In this document: positions 36,258 to 48,162 of the stretch, piece after piece
How positions within the stretch are numbered: position 1 is the stretch's first letter
Layout: each line of letters starts with the position of its first letter
DNA from: Desulfomicrobium escambiense DSM 10707
GTDB lineage: Bacteria > Desulfobacterota > Desulfovibrionia > Desulfovibrionales > Desulfomicrobiaceae
NCBI RefSeq assembly: GCF_000428825.1
Contig: NZ_AUAR01000002.1
Location: forward strand, 266,804 to 330,803
Length of the DNA: 64,000 nucleotides
Direction of reading: 5' to 3'
Notes under the pieces: generated by a model
What the model saw: only the letters and a program-made list of their open reading frames with translations
The model's database searches: none
What the model was told of the DNA's origin: nothing
Translations under genes and position numbers: made by a program

Positions 36258-36285
36258 AAGGGCTCCCCCGAACGGGGGAGCCCTT
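36258..36285 (-). terminator. Intercistronic hairpin between livK and livH
   Basis: AAGGGCTCCCCC and GGGGGAGCCCTT form a perfect 12-bp stem with a 4-base loop and a TTTT exit on the minus strand. It lies 5 bases after the livK stop. It likely lets a small share of transcripts continue into livHMGF. Confidence 0.85.
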
Positions 36286-36290
36286 GGCGT

Positions 36291-37421
36291 TTACGGCTGC
36301 AGGACGAAGGCGCCGGCGGCGTCGACCTTGTACACGCGGTACAGGTCGCCCACGCGGTCGCCCTTATCGTTGAAGGAGATCTTGCCGGTCAGGCCGGAGA
36401 AATCCTTGAGCTGGGTCCTGAGGTAAGCGGCGAGCTTTTCGCCGGAGGTTTCCTTGGACTTGGCGATGGCTTCGACGATGACGCGGTAGGCGTCGCCGGC
36501 CAGCACGGCCCAGACGGAGCCGGGAGCGGTGCCGTACTTGGCCTTGTAGGCTTCCATGAAAGCCTTGGCTTCGGGGGTGTCGAGGTCGGCCGGCACGGGC
36601 GGGCTCAGGAACATGTAGCCGTCGGCAGCCTTGTTGCCGGCGATCTTGACGAGGTCGGGGTTGTTGGTGGCGTCGCCGCCGAGCATGGGCACGTTCCAGC
36701 CCATTTCCATCTTCTGGCGCAGCAGCATGCCGGCTTCGGGGTAGTAGCCGGTGAAGAAGACGACGTCGGGGGCGGCGGATTTGAGCTTGGTCAGGATGGC
36801 GTTGTAGTCGCGCTCGCCGGGGGTCAGGGCGTCGAAGAAGGCGATGGTCTTGCCTTCCTTTTCGAGCAGGGACTTGGCTTCGTCGGCCAGGCCCTTGGCG
36901 TAGGAGGTGTTGTCATGCAGGATGGCGATCTTGGAGTAGCCCAGGGCGCCCAGGGTCTTGGCGGCGACCATGCCCTGCTCGTCGTCGCGGGGGCAGGTAC
37001 GGAAAAAGAGGGGCAGGTTCTTCTCGGACAGGCGGATAGCCGTGGAACCCGTGGCGACCTGCAGGATGCCGGATTCGGCGTAGATGTTCTGGGAGGCTTC
37101 GGTCACGGAGGAACCGTAGGTGCCGATGACGGAGGAAATTTCCTTGGTGGTCAGGCGGGTGGCTGCCAGGGCGGCCTGGCGCGGATCGCCGCCGTCGTCC
37201 TCGATGACGATCTCGACCTGGTCTCCGTTAATGCCTCCGGCCTTGTTGGTCTCGGCCGCGAGCAACTCGACGATCTGCTTCATGTCCTGGCCTTCGCTGG
37301 CCCAGGAGCCCGTCAGGGGACACATGAGGCCGATGCGGACGGTCTTCGCCCAGGCCGACCCCAGGGTCAGCGCCACGAGGGCCAGGGTCAGGAATCCAAG
37401 TGTGAACAACTTTTTCTTCAT
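36291..37421 (-). CDS. livK: Branched-chain amino acid-binding periplasmic protein LivK
   Basis: Periplasmic ligand-binding receptor of the importer. The 376 residues start with a signal peptide (MKKKLFTLGFLTLALVALTL, cleavage likely after GSAWA), then a Venus-flytrap type I fold (KTVRIGLMCPLTGSWASEGQDMKQ, VIGTYGSSVTEAS, GYYPEAGML). The ATG at 37421 follows AAGGAGG by 6 bases; upstream in-frame codons are not translated in my view. It is first and probably the most expressed gene of the liv unit. Ligand identity needs binding data. Confidence 0.94.
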   Translation of the reverse strand: MKKKLFTLGFLTLALVALTLGSAWAKTVRIGLMCPLTGSWASEGQDMKQIVELLAAETNKAGGINGDQVEIVIEDDGGDPRQAALAATRLTTKEISSVIGTYGSSVTEASQNIYAESGILQVATGSTAIRLSEKNLPLFFRTCPRDDEQGMVAAKTLGALGYSKIAILHDNTSYAKGLADEAKSLLEKEGKTIAFFDALTPGERDYNAILTKLKSAAPDVVFFTGYYPEAGMLLRQKMEMGWNVPMLGGDATNNPDLVKIAGNKAADGYMFLSPPVPADLDTPEAKAFMEAYKAKYGTAPGSVWAVLAGDAYRVIVEAIAKSKETSGEKLAAYLRTQLKDFSGLTGKISFNDKGDRVGDLYRVYKVDAAGAFVLQP

Positions 37422-37866
37422 GCAGTCCTCCTTCAGGTTGCAGAGCCCTTGGGTCCGCGGACGGCGGACCGGTTTGGGTGAGATATGGAACCGGAGAATC
37501 CGGATTACCCCCTTTGGGAAAAACAAGGGACGGAAGCGGGAACGAAGGGATCAATATGCAAATTTTGTAAAAAATGACTACATGAGAACCGGTTGGAAAT
37601 CAATTTCTTTCCAAAAAGAGAAAGGTGCTCGCCCAGGACGGAACTGCGTTGGCGAATATTCGAAGAAAATAGATTATGCGAAATTTTGTTCGAATACAAC
37701 CGCTGGACAAGACCCCAATACGGATGATCGCGGATTTGCATCCCCCTGTGATGGGTGATTGTTCGGACCAAAGGTTTGTTGCGGCCTCTGGCGGGAACCG
37801 TGCGGACAAAAAAAAGGCTTGCCGGACAGGTGTCCGGCAAGCCGCGATGCGAAGCGATGACGCGCG
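37422..37866. promoter_or_regulatory. Gene-free AT-rich region between livK and putA
   Basis: About 445 bases with no convincing gene; short open frames here have no ribosome site and overlap the putA terminator. It contains TTGGAAA (37593-37599) and TTTCCAA (37608-37614), an inverted repeat with an 8-base centre, a possible operator for the liv unit transcribed leftward. I see no clear promoter boxes. Confidence 0.4.
37808..37843 (-). terminator. Intrinsic terminator of putA
   Basis: GGCTTGCCGGAC and GTCCGGCAAGCC form a perfect 12-bp stem with a 4-base loop; the minus-strand exit is eight T residues. Confidence 0.93.
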
Positions 37867-40800
37867 TCAGATGATCCAGTCGTCGTCGGCCTCGATGGGG
37901 GCGAAGCCGCGGCGCATGGTGTTTTCGCAGACCACGCGGGGGTCCATGAACTGCAGCAGGTAGTCGGGGCCGCCGGCCTTGGAGCCGATGCCGGACATGT
38001 TGAAGCCGCCGAAGGGGTGGCGTTCGACCAGGGCGCCGGTGGAGCCGCGGTTCAGGTACAGGTTGCCGACGTTGAACTCGGCACGGGCGCGCTCAAGATG
38101 CCTGGGGCTGCGCGAGAAGACGGAGCCGGTCAGGGAGTAGCGGGTGGAGTTGGCCCACTCGAGGGCCTGGTCGAAGTTCTTGGCCTTCATGATCGAGAGG
38201 ACCGGGCCGAAGACCTCCTCCTGGGCGATGCGGTGCTCGGGCGTGATGTCCTCGACGATGGTCAGGGGCACGTAGTAGCCGTTCGACGGCGCGGAGCTGG
38301 AAACCAGGAGCTTGCCCTCGCTCTTGGCGATCTCGATGTATTTGAGCACGTTGGCCTGGGCCTTGTCGTCGACCACCGGGCCCATGAAGTAGGTCGGGTC
38401 CTCGGCGGGCCCGATGGCCAGGGAGCGGGCGCCCTCCACCAGCCGTTCGATGAACTTGGCGTAGATGGGCTCGACCACGATGACGCGCGAGCAGGCCGAG
38501 CACTTCTGGCCCTGGAAGGCGAAGGCGGAGTGGAGCACTTCCCTGATGGCCTCGTCCAAGTCGGCGTCATCGTCGATGATGATGGCGTTCTTGCCGCCCA
38601 GTTCGGCGATGACCTTCTTGATCTGCTTCTGGCCGGGGTGGACCACCGAGGCCTTGTTGATGATGCGGTGCCCGACCTCCATGGAGCCGGTGAAGGCGAT
38701 CAGGGAGATGTCGGGGTGCTCGACGAGGTAGTCGCCCATGACCGAGCCGCGGCCCGGCACGTAGTTGAACACGCCGTCGGGCAGGCCGGCCTTGCGGAAG
38801 ATCTCGGACAGCGTGAAGCCGACCACCGAGGAAGGGCCGGCGGGCTTGTACAGCACCGGGTTGCCGGTCACGATGGCCGCCGCGCTCATGCCGCAGCTGA
38901 TGGCCAGGGGGAAGTTCCAGGGCGCGATGACGGCCGCGATGCCTTTGGGCTGGTAGATGAGCTGGCTCATCTCGCCCGGGGCGCGGCCCATGCGCTGGGG
39001 TTTGCCGAGGCGGATCATTTCGCGGGCGTAGTATTCGAGGAAGTCGATGGCCTCGGCCACGTCGGCCTGGGCCTGGTCGTACTGCTTGCCGACCTCGAGG
39101 GTCTGCCAGGCCGACAGGGTGAAGATGTCCTTGCGGGCGACGTCGGCGGCCTTGTGCAGGAAGCTTGCGCGTTCCTCGGGGGACAGGGCCTTCCAGGCCG
39201 GGGCGGCCTTCTTGGCGGCCTCGATGGCCAAGTCGATCTCCTTGGTGGACGCCTGGCAGATGGTGCCGATGACTTCGCTCGGATTGGCCGGGTTGACCGA
39301 GGGCAGGGTGTCGGCGGTGCGCACTTCCTTGCCGCCGATGACCAGCGGGTACTCGCGGCCGAGCTGTGAGCGGACCTGGGTCACGGCGTCGATGAAGGCC
39401 TTGCGCACGGACTCCCTGGTGAAGTCGGCGAAGGGCTCGTTCTCGAAGCGGGGCAGGCCCTTGGCCTCGGCTTCCGCCTTGGGGGCGCGGCAGGCCTTTT
39501 CGCGTTCGGCCGTCTGGACCGGGTTTTCCAGCAGGCGGTCGACCTCGGCCTCCTCGGCGAAGGACTGGCGCAGGAAGGACTCGTTGGCCGTGTTCTCCAG
39601 CAGGCGGCGCACCAGATAGGCCATGCCGGGCAGCAGGTCGCCGTAGGGGGCGTAGAGGCGCACGCGCTTGGCCACGTTCAGCAGGCCTTTGCGCACGGGT
39701 TCGGCCATGCCGTAGAGCACCTGGAATTCATAGCGCTCCTCGGGCACGTTCAGCTCCCTGGCCGTTTCCATGATCGCGGAGATGGTGCGGATGTTGTGGG
39801 AGGCGCAGCCGAAGTGGCAGATGTCGTGGTTCTCCAGGATGACCCTGGCCTGGCGCTCGTAGGCCGCGTCGCTCTCGGCCTTGACGGTCCAGACCGGGAT
39901 GTCCCAGCCGTTCTGCTTGGCGATGACGGTTTCGTAGTCCCAGTAGGCGCCCTTGACCAGGCGCACGGAAATGGGGAGCTTCTGGGCCCTGGCCCAGGCC
40001 AGGAGGTCGGCCAGGTCGCGGTCCGTGTCCTTGAGGTAGGCCTGCAGGACGATGCCCAGGTGTGGGTAGTCGCGGAACTCCTCGCTCGAACGCAGGCGGC
40101 GGTACACCTCAAGGGTGATGTCCTTGAACTTGTACTGCTCCATGTCGATGCGCATGAAGCCGTTCATCTCCTTCACCTTGCGCAGGATGGCGGCCAGGCG
40201 TTCCTGGATCCCGCGCACGGACCCTTCGAAATCCTTGGGCGAGGCCTGGGAGAAGAGGGCCGTGGGCTTGACCGAGATGTTGACCTTGGGGGCGTGTCCC
40301 CAGTCCAGTTCGCCCACGCCCAGGGCGGGCCAGGATGAGTGCTCCTTCTTCAGGGCGGCCAGGAGTTCCAGATATTCGTTCAGGTAGGCTTCGGACTCGA
40401 TCTCGCTGACCGTGGCCTCACCCAGGATGTCCACGGTGAAGGCGAAGCCGTCCTTGCGGATCTTCTTCAGGTTCTTCATGGCGTCGGAGGTGTTCTCGCC
40501 GATGATGAACTGCTTGGCCATGCCCTCGATGTTGGAGCGGATTGTCTTGGCCATGAGGCCGGCGGCCAGCTTTCCGCCCAGGCCCGAGCCCATGGCGCCC
40601 GCTCCCCATTTGAGGACCTTGGGCACGTCCTGGTCGTCGCCGGCGAAGTACTCGTCGATGTGGCGGGTCAGGGAGTCGGAGGTGTTCAGATAGGGCAGGA
40701 CGTCGACGAAGCGGAAAAGCTGAACCTTGAAGTTTTCGTTCTTCATGGACCAGTCCATGACCTTGCCGGTCCACCAGCCCTTGTTGAAGATGGAAGGCGC

Positions 40801-40872
40801 CTCGCCGGAAATGCTGGCGAAGAACTCCCTGCCGCGGTCGCGGATCTTTTTGTCCAAAGCTGAACTGTCCAT
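37867..40872 (-). CDS. putA: Bifunctional proline dehydrogenase / L-glutamate-gamma-semialdehyde dehydrogenase
   Basis: Oxidises proline to glutamate in two steps, passing electrons to the quinone pool and NAD+. The 1001 residues comprise an N-terminal helical region, an FAD-binding proline dehydrogenase barrel (about 190-460, with LPISVRLVKGAYWDYE and EFQVLYGMAEPV) and an aldehyde dehydrogenase domain (about 510-985) with IAPWNFPLA, FTGSMEVGHRI, the general-base Glu in ELGGKNAIIID and the nucleophilic Cys in FQGQKCSACSR. There is no N-terminal ribbon-helix-helix DNA-binding domain, so it does not regulate itself. AGGAGA precedes the ATG. It is 22 bases after the Lrp-type gene, its likely regulator. 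Confidence 0.95.
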   Translation of the reverse strand: MDSSALDKKIRDRGREFFASISGEAPSIFNKGWWTGKVMDWSMKNENFKVQLFRFVDVLPYLNTSDSLTRHIDEYFAGDDQDVPKVLKWGAGAMGSGLGGKLAAGLMAKTIRSNIEGMAKQFIIGENTSDAMKNLKKIRKDGFAFTVDILGEATVSEIESEAYLNEYLELLAALKKEHSSWPALGVGELDWGHAPKVNISVKPTALFSQASPKDFEGSVRGIQERLAAILRKVKEMNGFMRIDMEQYKFKDITLEVYRRLRSSEEFRDYPHLGIVLQAYLKDTDRDLADLLAWARAQKLPISVRLVKGAYWDYETVIAKQNGWDIPVWTVKAESDAAYERQARVILENHDICHFGCASHNIRTISAIMETARELNVPEERYEFQVLYGMAEPVRKGLLNVAKRVRLYAPYGDLLPGMAYLVRRLLENTANESFLRQSFAEEAEVDRLLENPVQTAEREKACRAPKAEAEAKGLPRFENEPFADFTRESVRKAFIDAVTQVRSQLGREYPLVIGGKEVRTADTLPSVNPANPSEVIGTICQASTKEIDLAIEAAKKAAPAWKALSPEERASFLHKAADVARKDIFTLSAWQTLEVGKQYDQAQADVAEAIDFLEYYAREMIRLGKPQRMGRAPGEMSQLIYQPKGIAAVIAPWNFPLAISCGMSAAAIVTGNPVLYKPAGPSSVVGFTLSEIFRKAGLPDGVFNYVPGRGSVMGDYLVEHPDISLIAFTGSMEVGHRIINKASVVHPGQKQIKKVIAELGGKNAIIIDDDADLDEAIREVLHSAFAFQGQKCSACSRVIVVEPIYAKFIERLVEGARSLAIGPAEDPTYFMGPVVDDKAQANVLKYIEIAKSEGKLLVSSSAPSNGYYVPLTIVEDITPEHRIAQEEVFGPVLSIMKAKNFDQALEWANSTRYSLTGSVFSRSPRHLERARAEFNVGNLYLNRGSTGALVERHPFGGFNMSGIGSKAGGPDYLLQFMDPRVVCENTMRRGFAPIEADDDWII

Positions 40873-40894
40873 TCCTCGTCTCCTGTACTGGGTG

Positions 40895-41380
40895 TTATTT
40901 TGTCGTTTTCTTGGGTTGCCTGCACTCGATGAACTGCAGCGACAGGGCCTGCGTTTCCTTCAGGGTATCGAGGACCAGCGTGGTGCGGCTGTCGCGCACC
41001 CCGGGGATCTCGCCGAACTTCTTCATGAGCAGGGCCAGGGTTTCGGTGCTGCTGACCCGCGCCTTGACGAGATAGTTGTACTCGCCCGCGGTCCAGTGCA
41101 CTTCCTGCACCTCGTCGATCCCGGCCAGCTGGCGGCCTATCTCGGAACTGCCAACGGCGTCGGAGGTCTTGATCTGGATGAAGGTCGAGAGGGAAATCCC
41201 CAGGGCCTTGGGGTTCAGGCGGACCTCGTAGCCGGCGATGATGCCCTTCTGCTCCAGCTTCTTGACGCGTTCGAGAACGCCCGACGGCGCCATGCCGATC
41301 TGGCGGGCCAGCTCGGCGTTGGTGATCTTCCCGTTTTCTTGAAGGATGTTCAGGATCTGGATGTCTGTGCTGTCTAACAT
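40895..41380 (-). CDS. Lrp/AsnC family transcriptional regulator
   Basis: Winged-helix plus RAM-domain regulator that binds amino acids and forms octamers. The 161 residues begin MLDSTDIQILNILQENGKIT with the HTH in NAELARQIGMAPSGVLERVKKLEQKGII, followed by the RAM domain (VQEVHWTAGEYNYLVKAR). It is the first gene of a two-gene unit with putA. The effector is probably proline or another amino acid, by analogy with PutR/BkdR-type regulators. A promoter with an overlapping dyad lies upstream, consistent with self-control. Confidence 0.92.
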   Translation of the reverse strand: MLDSTDIQILNILQENGKITNAELARQIGMAPSGVLERVKKLEQKGIIAGYEVRLNPKALGISLSTFIQIKTSDAVGSSEIGRQLAGIDEVQEVHWTAGEYNYLVKARVSSTETLALLMKKFGEIPGVRDSRTTLVLDTLKETQALSLQFIECRQPKKTTK

Positions 41381-41403
41381 GGTCGGTTGTCTCTCTTTTT
41401 GGG

Positions 41404-41439
41404 AATATAATTCTTTGAATGATCTTCGTCAATGAAGAT
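41404..41439 (-). promoter_or_regulatory. lrp-putA promoter with overlapping dyad
   Basis: On the minus strand TTGACG (41427-41432), a 17-base spacer and TATATT (41404-41409) form a good sigma70 promoter. A dyad, ATCTTC-GTCAAT-GAAGAT (41422-41439), covers the -35 box; its shape and position fit an Lrp/AsnC operator for autoregulation. Confidence 0.65.
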
Positions 41440-41574
41440 TGCCATTATTGGGAAAGAACCGGTTTGCACGCGTGTCCAAAGCCGGCCGGGCTTTCTGTGG
41501 CACATGCCATGGACGGGCGGATATGAATATCATTCGGATGATTGGTCAAGAAAAAGAATTATGATGAAAATATG

Positions 41575-41600
41575 ATGTAATCAGATGGCCTGGATTACAT
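41575..41600. promoter_or_regulatory. Perfect inverted repeat ATGTAATC/GATTACAT
   Basis: ATGTAATC (41575-41582) and GATTACAT (41593-41600) are perfect 8-base arms 10 bases apart. Centre-to-centre distance is 18 bases, nearly two helical turns, which suits a dimeric regulator. The target could be lrp-putA or carB. Confidence 0.45.
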
Positions 41601-41843
41601 TATCGTCACAAAAATTCGCCCAGCTTCGGATTTTGTCAAACGTGCCCGAACAGTGAGGAATCCTGCGTCGCGGCGTCCTGGCGTCGGCGCGGGTTGGGCA
41701 GGATTTTGCAAGAACGCAGTGTTTGACCTTCCCGAACTCTGTGTTTAGTGTACTGGGGCCTCATCGGTGCGGGCATGACGGCGGTAGCCCCGCCCGCGCT
41801 TGTGACGGGATTCCTTCACATATAACCCACCCACACATCATCC

Positions 41844-45092
<3,249 letters not shown>

Positions 45093-45127
45093 CCCAGGGG
45101 TGCCCGGGACCACGGATTTTGGTACAA

Positions 45128-45158
45128 AGCTCAGGGCCTTCGGCGGTCCTGGGCTTTT
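45128..45158 (+). terminator. Intrinsic terminator of carB
   Basis: AGC-T-CAGGGCC and GGTCCTG-G-GCT pair around TTCGGC with one mismatch and one wobble, followed by TTTT. Confidence 0.7.
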
Positions 45159-45195
45159 GCACATTCAGGAACACCTACACGGAACGTGAAACGAT

Positions 45196-46587
45196 ATGAA
45201 AAAGGAAGCTTGCGGATTATTTGGAATTTACGGTCATCCCGAAGCGGCGCGCATGACGTATTTCGGCCTCTACGCCCTGCAGCACCGCGGTCAGGAAAGC
45301 GCCGGCATCATCACCTGGGACGGCCAGACCATCCGTGAGCAGCGCGGCATGGGCCTGGTCGCGGACGTGTTCCAGGAGCGCCACCTGGGCCACCAGCTCA
45401 AGGGCAACGTGGCCATGGGGCACATCCGCTACTCGACCACGGGCGCCTCGCTGATCCGCAACGCCCAGCCCTTCAAGGTCACCTACAAGGGCATGAATCT
45501 GGCCCTGGCCCACAACGGCAACCTGGTCAACACCATCTCCCTGCGCGAGGAACTGGAAAACCAGGGCACCATCTTTCAGACCACCATGGACAGCGAGGTC
45601 ATCATGCACCTCGTGGCCAAGTACATGAACGGCGGCACCCCCGAGGAAGCCATCGCCAAGGCCTGCAGCCGCATCAAGGGCTCCTACAGCCTGCTCTTCA
45701 TGGTCAACCAGAAGCTCATCGCTGTGCGCGACCCGTGGGGGTTCAGGCCCTTGTCGCTGGGCCGGGTCGGCGACGCCTACGTACTGGCCTCGGAAACCTG
45801 CGCCTTCGATCTGCTGGAGGCCGAGTACCTGCGCTGTCTCGACCCGGGCGAGATGCTCGTCATCGAGGACGGGCGCATGATCTCGCACCGCTTCATGGAG
45901 CCGGCCGACAGGCAGAGTTCCTGCATCTTCGAGCTCATCTACTTCGCCCGGCCCGATTCCCTGGTCTTCGACCAGGAAGTCTACAACGCGCGCAAGAGCA
46001 TGGGCAAGATCCTGGCCCAGGAGTGTCCGGCCGACGCCGATTTCGTCATGCCGTTCCCCGACTCGGGCGTGTACGCGGCCGTGGGCTACGCCCAGCAGTC
46101 GGGCCTGCCCTTCGAGGCCTGCATGATCCGCAACCACTACGTAGGGCGGACCTTCATCCAGCCGACCCAGGGCATGCGCGACTTTTCGGTCCGCGTGAAG
46201 CTCAATCCCGTCAAGTCCATGATCAAGGGCAAGCGCGTGGTCATCGTCGAGGACTCCATCGTGCGCGGCACGACCATCCGCACCCGCGTCAAGCAGCTCA
46301 GGGAGCTGGGGGCCAAGGAGATCCACATGCGCGTCAGCTGTCCGCCCATCCGCTACCCCTGCTACTACGGCATCGACTTCTCCTCCAAGGGCGAGCTCAT
46401 CGCGGCCAACCATTCCGTGGCCGACATAGGCCGCTACCTGGGTCTGGACAGCCTGCACTACATCACCATCGGCGGCCTGCTGAAGGCTGTGCGCGCCCCG
46501 GAAAACTTCTGCCTGGCCTGCTTCAACGGCGCCTACCCCGTGCTGCCCGACGAGGGCATGGGCAAGCTGTCCCTGGAGTGCTGCTAG
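45196..46587 (+). CDS. purF: Amidophosphoribosyltransferase
   Basis: First committed step of purine synthesis: PRPP plus glutamine to phosphoribosylamine. The 463 residues start MKKEACGLFGIYGHPEAAR; Cys6 is the predicted N-terminal nucleophile after removal of a short propeptide. The glutaminase domain continues with HRGQESAGI and HNGNLVNT, and the PRPP loop VVIVEDSIVRGTT is intact. Cysteines in SSCIFELIYF, IRYPCYYGID and NFCLACFNG match positions of the [4Fe-4S] ligands of the Bacillus-type enzyme, so an oxygen-sensitive cluster is likely. It is directly followed by the isomerase gene with no gap. Confidence 0.95.
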   Translation: MKKEACGLFGIYGHPEAARMTYFGLYALQHRGQESAGIITWDGQTIREQRGMGLVADVFQERHLGHQLKGNVAMGHIRYSTTGASLIRNAQPFKVTYKGMNLALAHNGNLVNTISLREELENQGTIFQTTMDSEVIMHLVAKYMNGGTPEEAIAKACSRIKGSYSLLFMVNQKLIAVRDPWGFRPLSLGRVGDAYVLASETCAFDLLEAEYLRCLDPGEMLVIEDGRMISHRFMEPADRQSSCIFELIYFARPDSLVFDQEVYNARKSMGKILAQECPADADFVMPFPDSGVYAAVGYAQQSGLPFEACMIRNHYVGRTFIQPTQGMRDFSVRVKLNPVKSMIKGKRVVIVEDSIVRGTTIRTRVKQLRELGAKEIHMRVSCPPIRYPCYYGIDFSSKGELIAANHSVADIGRYLGLDSLHYITIGGLLKAVRAPENFCLACFNGAYPVLPDEGMGKLSLECC

Positions 46588-47583
46588 ATGGCCGGTGAAG
46601 GGATGGGCGGAAACTGGCTGGACAAGGCCCGCGAGGTTCTGGACATCGAGGCCCGGGGCCTGCGCGCCGTGCGCGACAGGCTGGATGGTTCCTTTGTCCG
46701 CGCCCTGGAGCTCATGGCCGGCTGTACCGGCCGTGTCGTGATCACGGGCCTGGGCAAGTCCGGCCTGGTGGGCCGTAAGATCGCGGCGACGCTGAGTAGC
46801 ACGGGTACCCCGTCCTTTTTCCTGCACCCGGTGGAGGGGGCCCACGGCGACCTGGGCATGATCCGTCGCGAGGACGTCATCGTGGCCATCTCCAACTCCG
46901 GCGAGACGGACGAACTGAACAACATCCTGCCGAGCCTCAAGTCCCTGGCTGGCGCCGTCATTTCCTTGACCGGGGGCGTGAACTCGACCATGGCCGGCCT
47001 GTCCGACGTGGTCATCGACACGTCGGTGCCCTGCGAGGCCTGTCCCCTGGGCGTGGCCCCAACGGCCAGCACTACGGCCACCCTGGCCGTCGGCGACGCC
47101 CTGGCCGTCTGCCTCATCGAGTGGAAGTCCTTCGCCCTGGACGATTTTCGGCGCTTCCACCCCGGCGGGGCCTTGGGCCAGCGTCTGACCCAGCGTGTGG
47201 AGGAACTCATGCGTTCCTCGCAGCTGCCGGTCACGCCGAGCGGGGCTTCCCTGGGCCAGGCTCTGGAGGTCCTCAACGCCGGCAAGCTCGGCTGCGTCTG
47301 CGTGCTGGACCGCGAGGGGCGCCTCCTGGGGCTCTTGACCGACGGCGACGTGCGCCGCCTGGTCTGCGCCGGCCGTCTGGATCTGGACGTCGCCGTGGAC
47401 TCGGTCATGACCGCCGGTCCCCTGCACGCCACCCCCGGGCAGAAGGCCGCCGAGGTCCTCGACATCATGGAATCCCGCGCCATCACGGTTCTGCCCGTGG
47501 TCGGCGCGGACCGGACCCTGGCCGGCATGGTGCACATGCATGATGTCCTCGGCAAGGGCCGGGTCAAGTTCTCCAGGTCCTGA
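46588..47583 (+). CDS. kdsD: Arabinose-5-phosphate isomerase, KpsF/GutQ family
   Basis: Converts ribulose 5-phosphate to arabinose 5-phosphate for Kdo synthesis in lipopolysaccharide. The 331 residues contain a SIS domain (about 45-180, VVITGLGKSGLVGRKIAAT and ISNSGETDELN) and two CBS domains in the C-terminal half (RSSQLPVTPSGASLGQALEV, SVMTAGPLHATPGQKAAEVL). The ATG is immediately after the purF stop, so the two are co-translated. Catalytic residues of the family are present. A GutQ-like role is the alternative, but no gut genes are nearby. Confidence 0.92.
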   Translation: MAGEGMGGNWLDKAREVLDIEARGLRAVRDRLDGSFVRALELMAGCTGRVVITGLGKSGLVGRKIAATLSSTGTPSFFLHPVEGAHGDLGMIRREDVIVAISNSGETDELNNILPSLKSLAGAVISLTGGVNSTMAGLSDVVIDTSVPCEACPLGVAPTASTTATLAVGDALAVCLIEWKSFALDDFRRFHPGGALGQRLTQRVEELMRSSQLPVTPSGASLGQALEVLNAGKLGCVCVLDREGRLLGLLTDGDVRRLVCAGRLDLDVAVDSVMTAGPLHATPGQKAAEVLDIMESRAITVLPVVGADRTLAGMVHMHDVLGKGRVKFSRS

Positions 47584-47619
47584 CCGTACCGGGCCGCATC
47601 ACATTTTTTCCCGAGAATC

Positions 47620-48162
47620 ATGAACGATACGCCAACCATACACCCGGATGTCTGCCGCCGTTGCGCGGCAGTGGGGCGCACCTGCTGCGCCGTTTCCAGC
47701 GGGGACGAGGAATACTGCTTCCCCGTCTCCACGGCCGAGATGACCGCCATCAGAGGCGCTGGCGAAGGCGCGGAATGCTTCGTGCTCGCCGCCAACACGC
47801 CCGGCTTCGTGGAGCAGCTGGCCGTGCTCCTCCCGGATTGCGACATCGGGAAGGCCTTCCCGCTCCAGGGCTCCCACTGGAGGCTGGCCACCACCGCCGA
47901 GGGCCGATGCGTCTTTCTGGGCGAGAACGGTTGCCGGTTGGAGCGCAGCGTGCGGCCCTTCTATTGTCGTCTTTTTCCCCTGTGGCATTTCGAGGGCCGG
48001 CTGACCTGGTTCACGGCCGAAGAGTGCCTGGCCAACAGGGAATGTTCCTCTCTCTCTTCGATGCTCGGCGCCATGGGCACCGACAGCGCCGAAGCCAGGG
48101 CCCTGCATCGCGAGATGTGCGCGAAGCTTGGGCTTGAATGCAGTTCAAAGGTGAAATCATGA
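47620..48162 (+). CDS. YkgJ-family cysteine cluster protein
   Basis: Members carry Cys-rich motifs thought to bind zinc or an iron-sulfur cluster. In 180 residues I see CRRCAAVGRTCC near the N-terminus (CxxC and CC), C-terminal cysteines in ECLANRECSS and EMCAKLGLEC, and in the middle GRCVFLGENGCRLERSVRPFYCRLFPL, the family signature. It is 36 bases after kdsD and its stop overlaps the PBP gene start. Function is unknown across the family; no partner is implied here beyond co-transcription. Confidence 0.85.
   Translation: MNDTPTIHPDVCRRCAAVGRTCCAVSSGDEEYCFPVSTAEMTAIRGAGEGAECFVLAANTPGFVEQLAVLLPDCDIGKAFPLQGSHWRLATTAEGRCVFLGENGCRLERSVRPFYCRLFPLWHFEGRLTWFTAEECLANRECSSLSSMLGAMGTDSAEARALHREMCAKLGLECSSKVKS

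Larger units (their letters stand above)
41381..41843. promoter_or_regulatory. Gene-free region between lrp and carB
   Basis: About 463 bases, more AT-rich than flanks, with the lrp-putA promoter at its left end, a perfect inverted repeat in the middle (41575-41600) and the carB start signals at the right end. An open frame from 41723 is a shadow crossing into carB. I see no RNA gene. Confidence 0.55.

Noticed and set aside
37505..37840. 111-residue minus-strand frame before livK
   Set aside because: It starts within the putA terminator, has no ribosome site and no recognised family.
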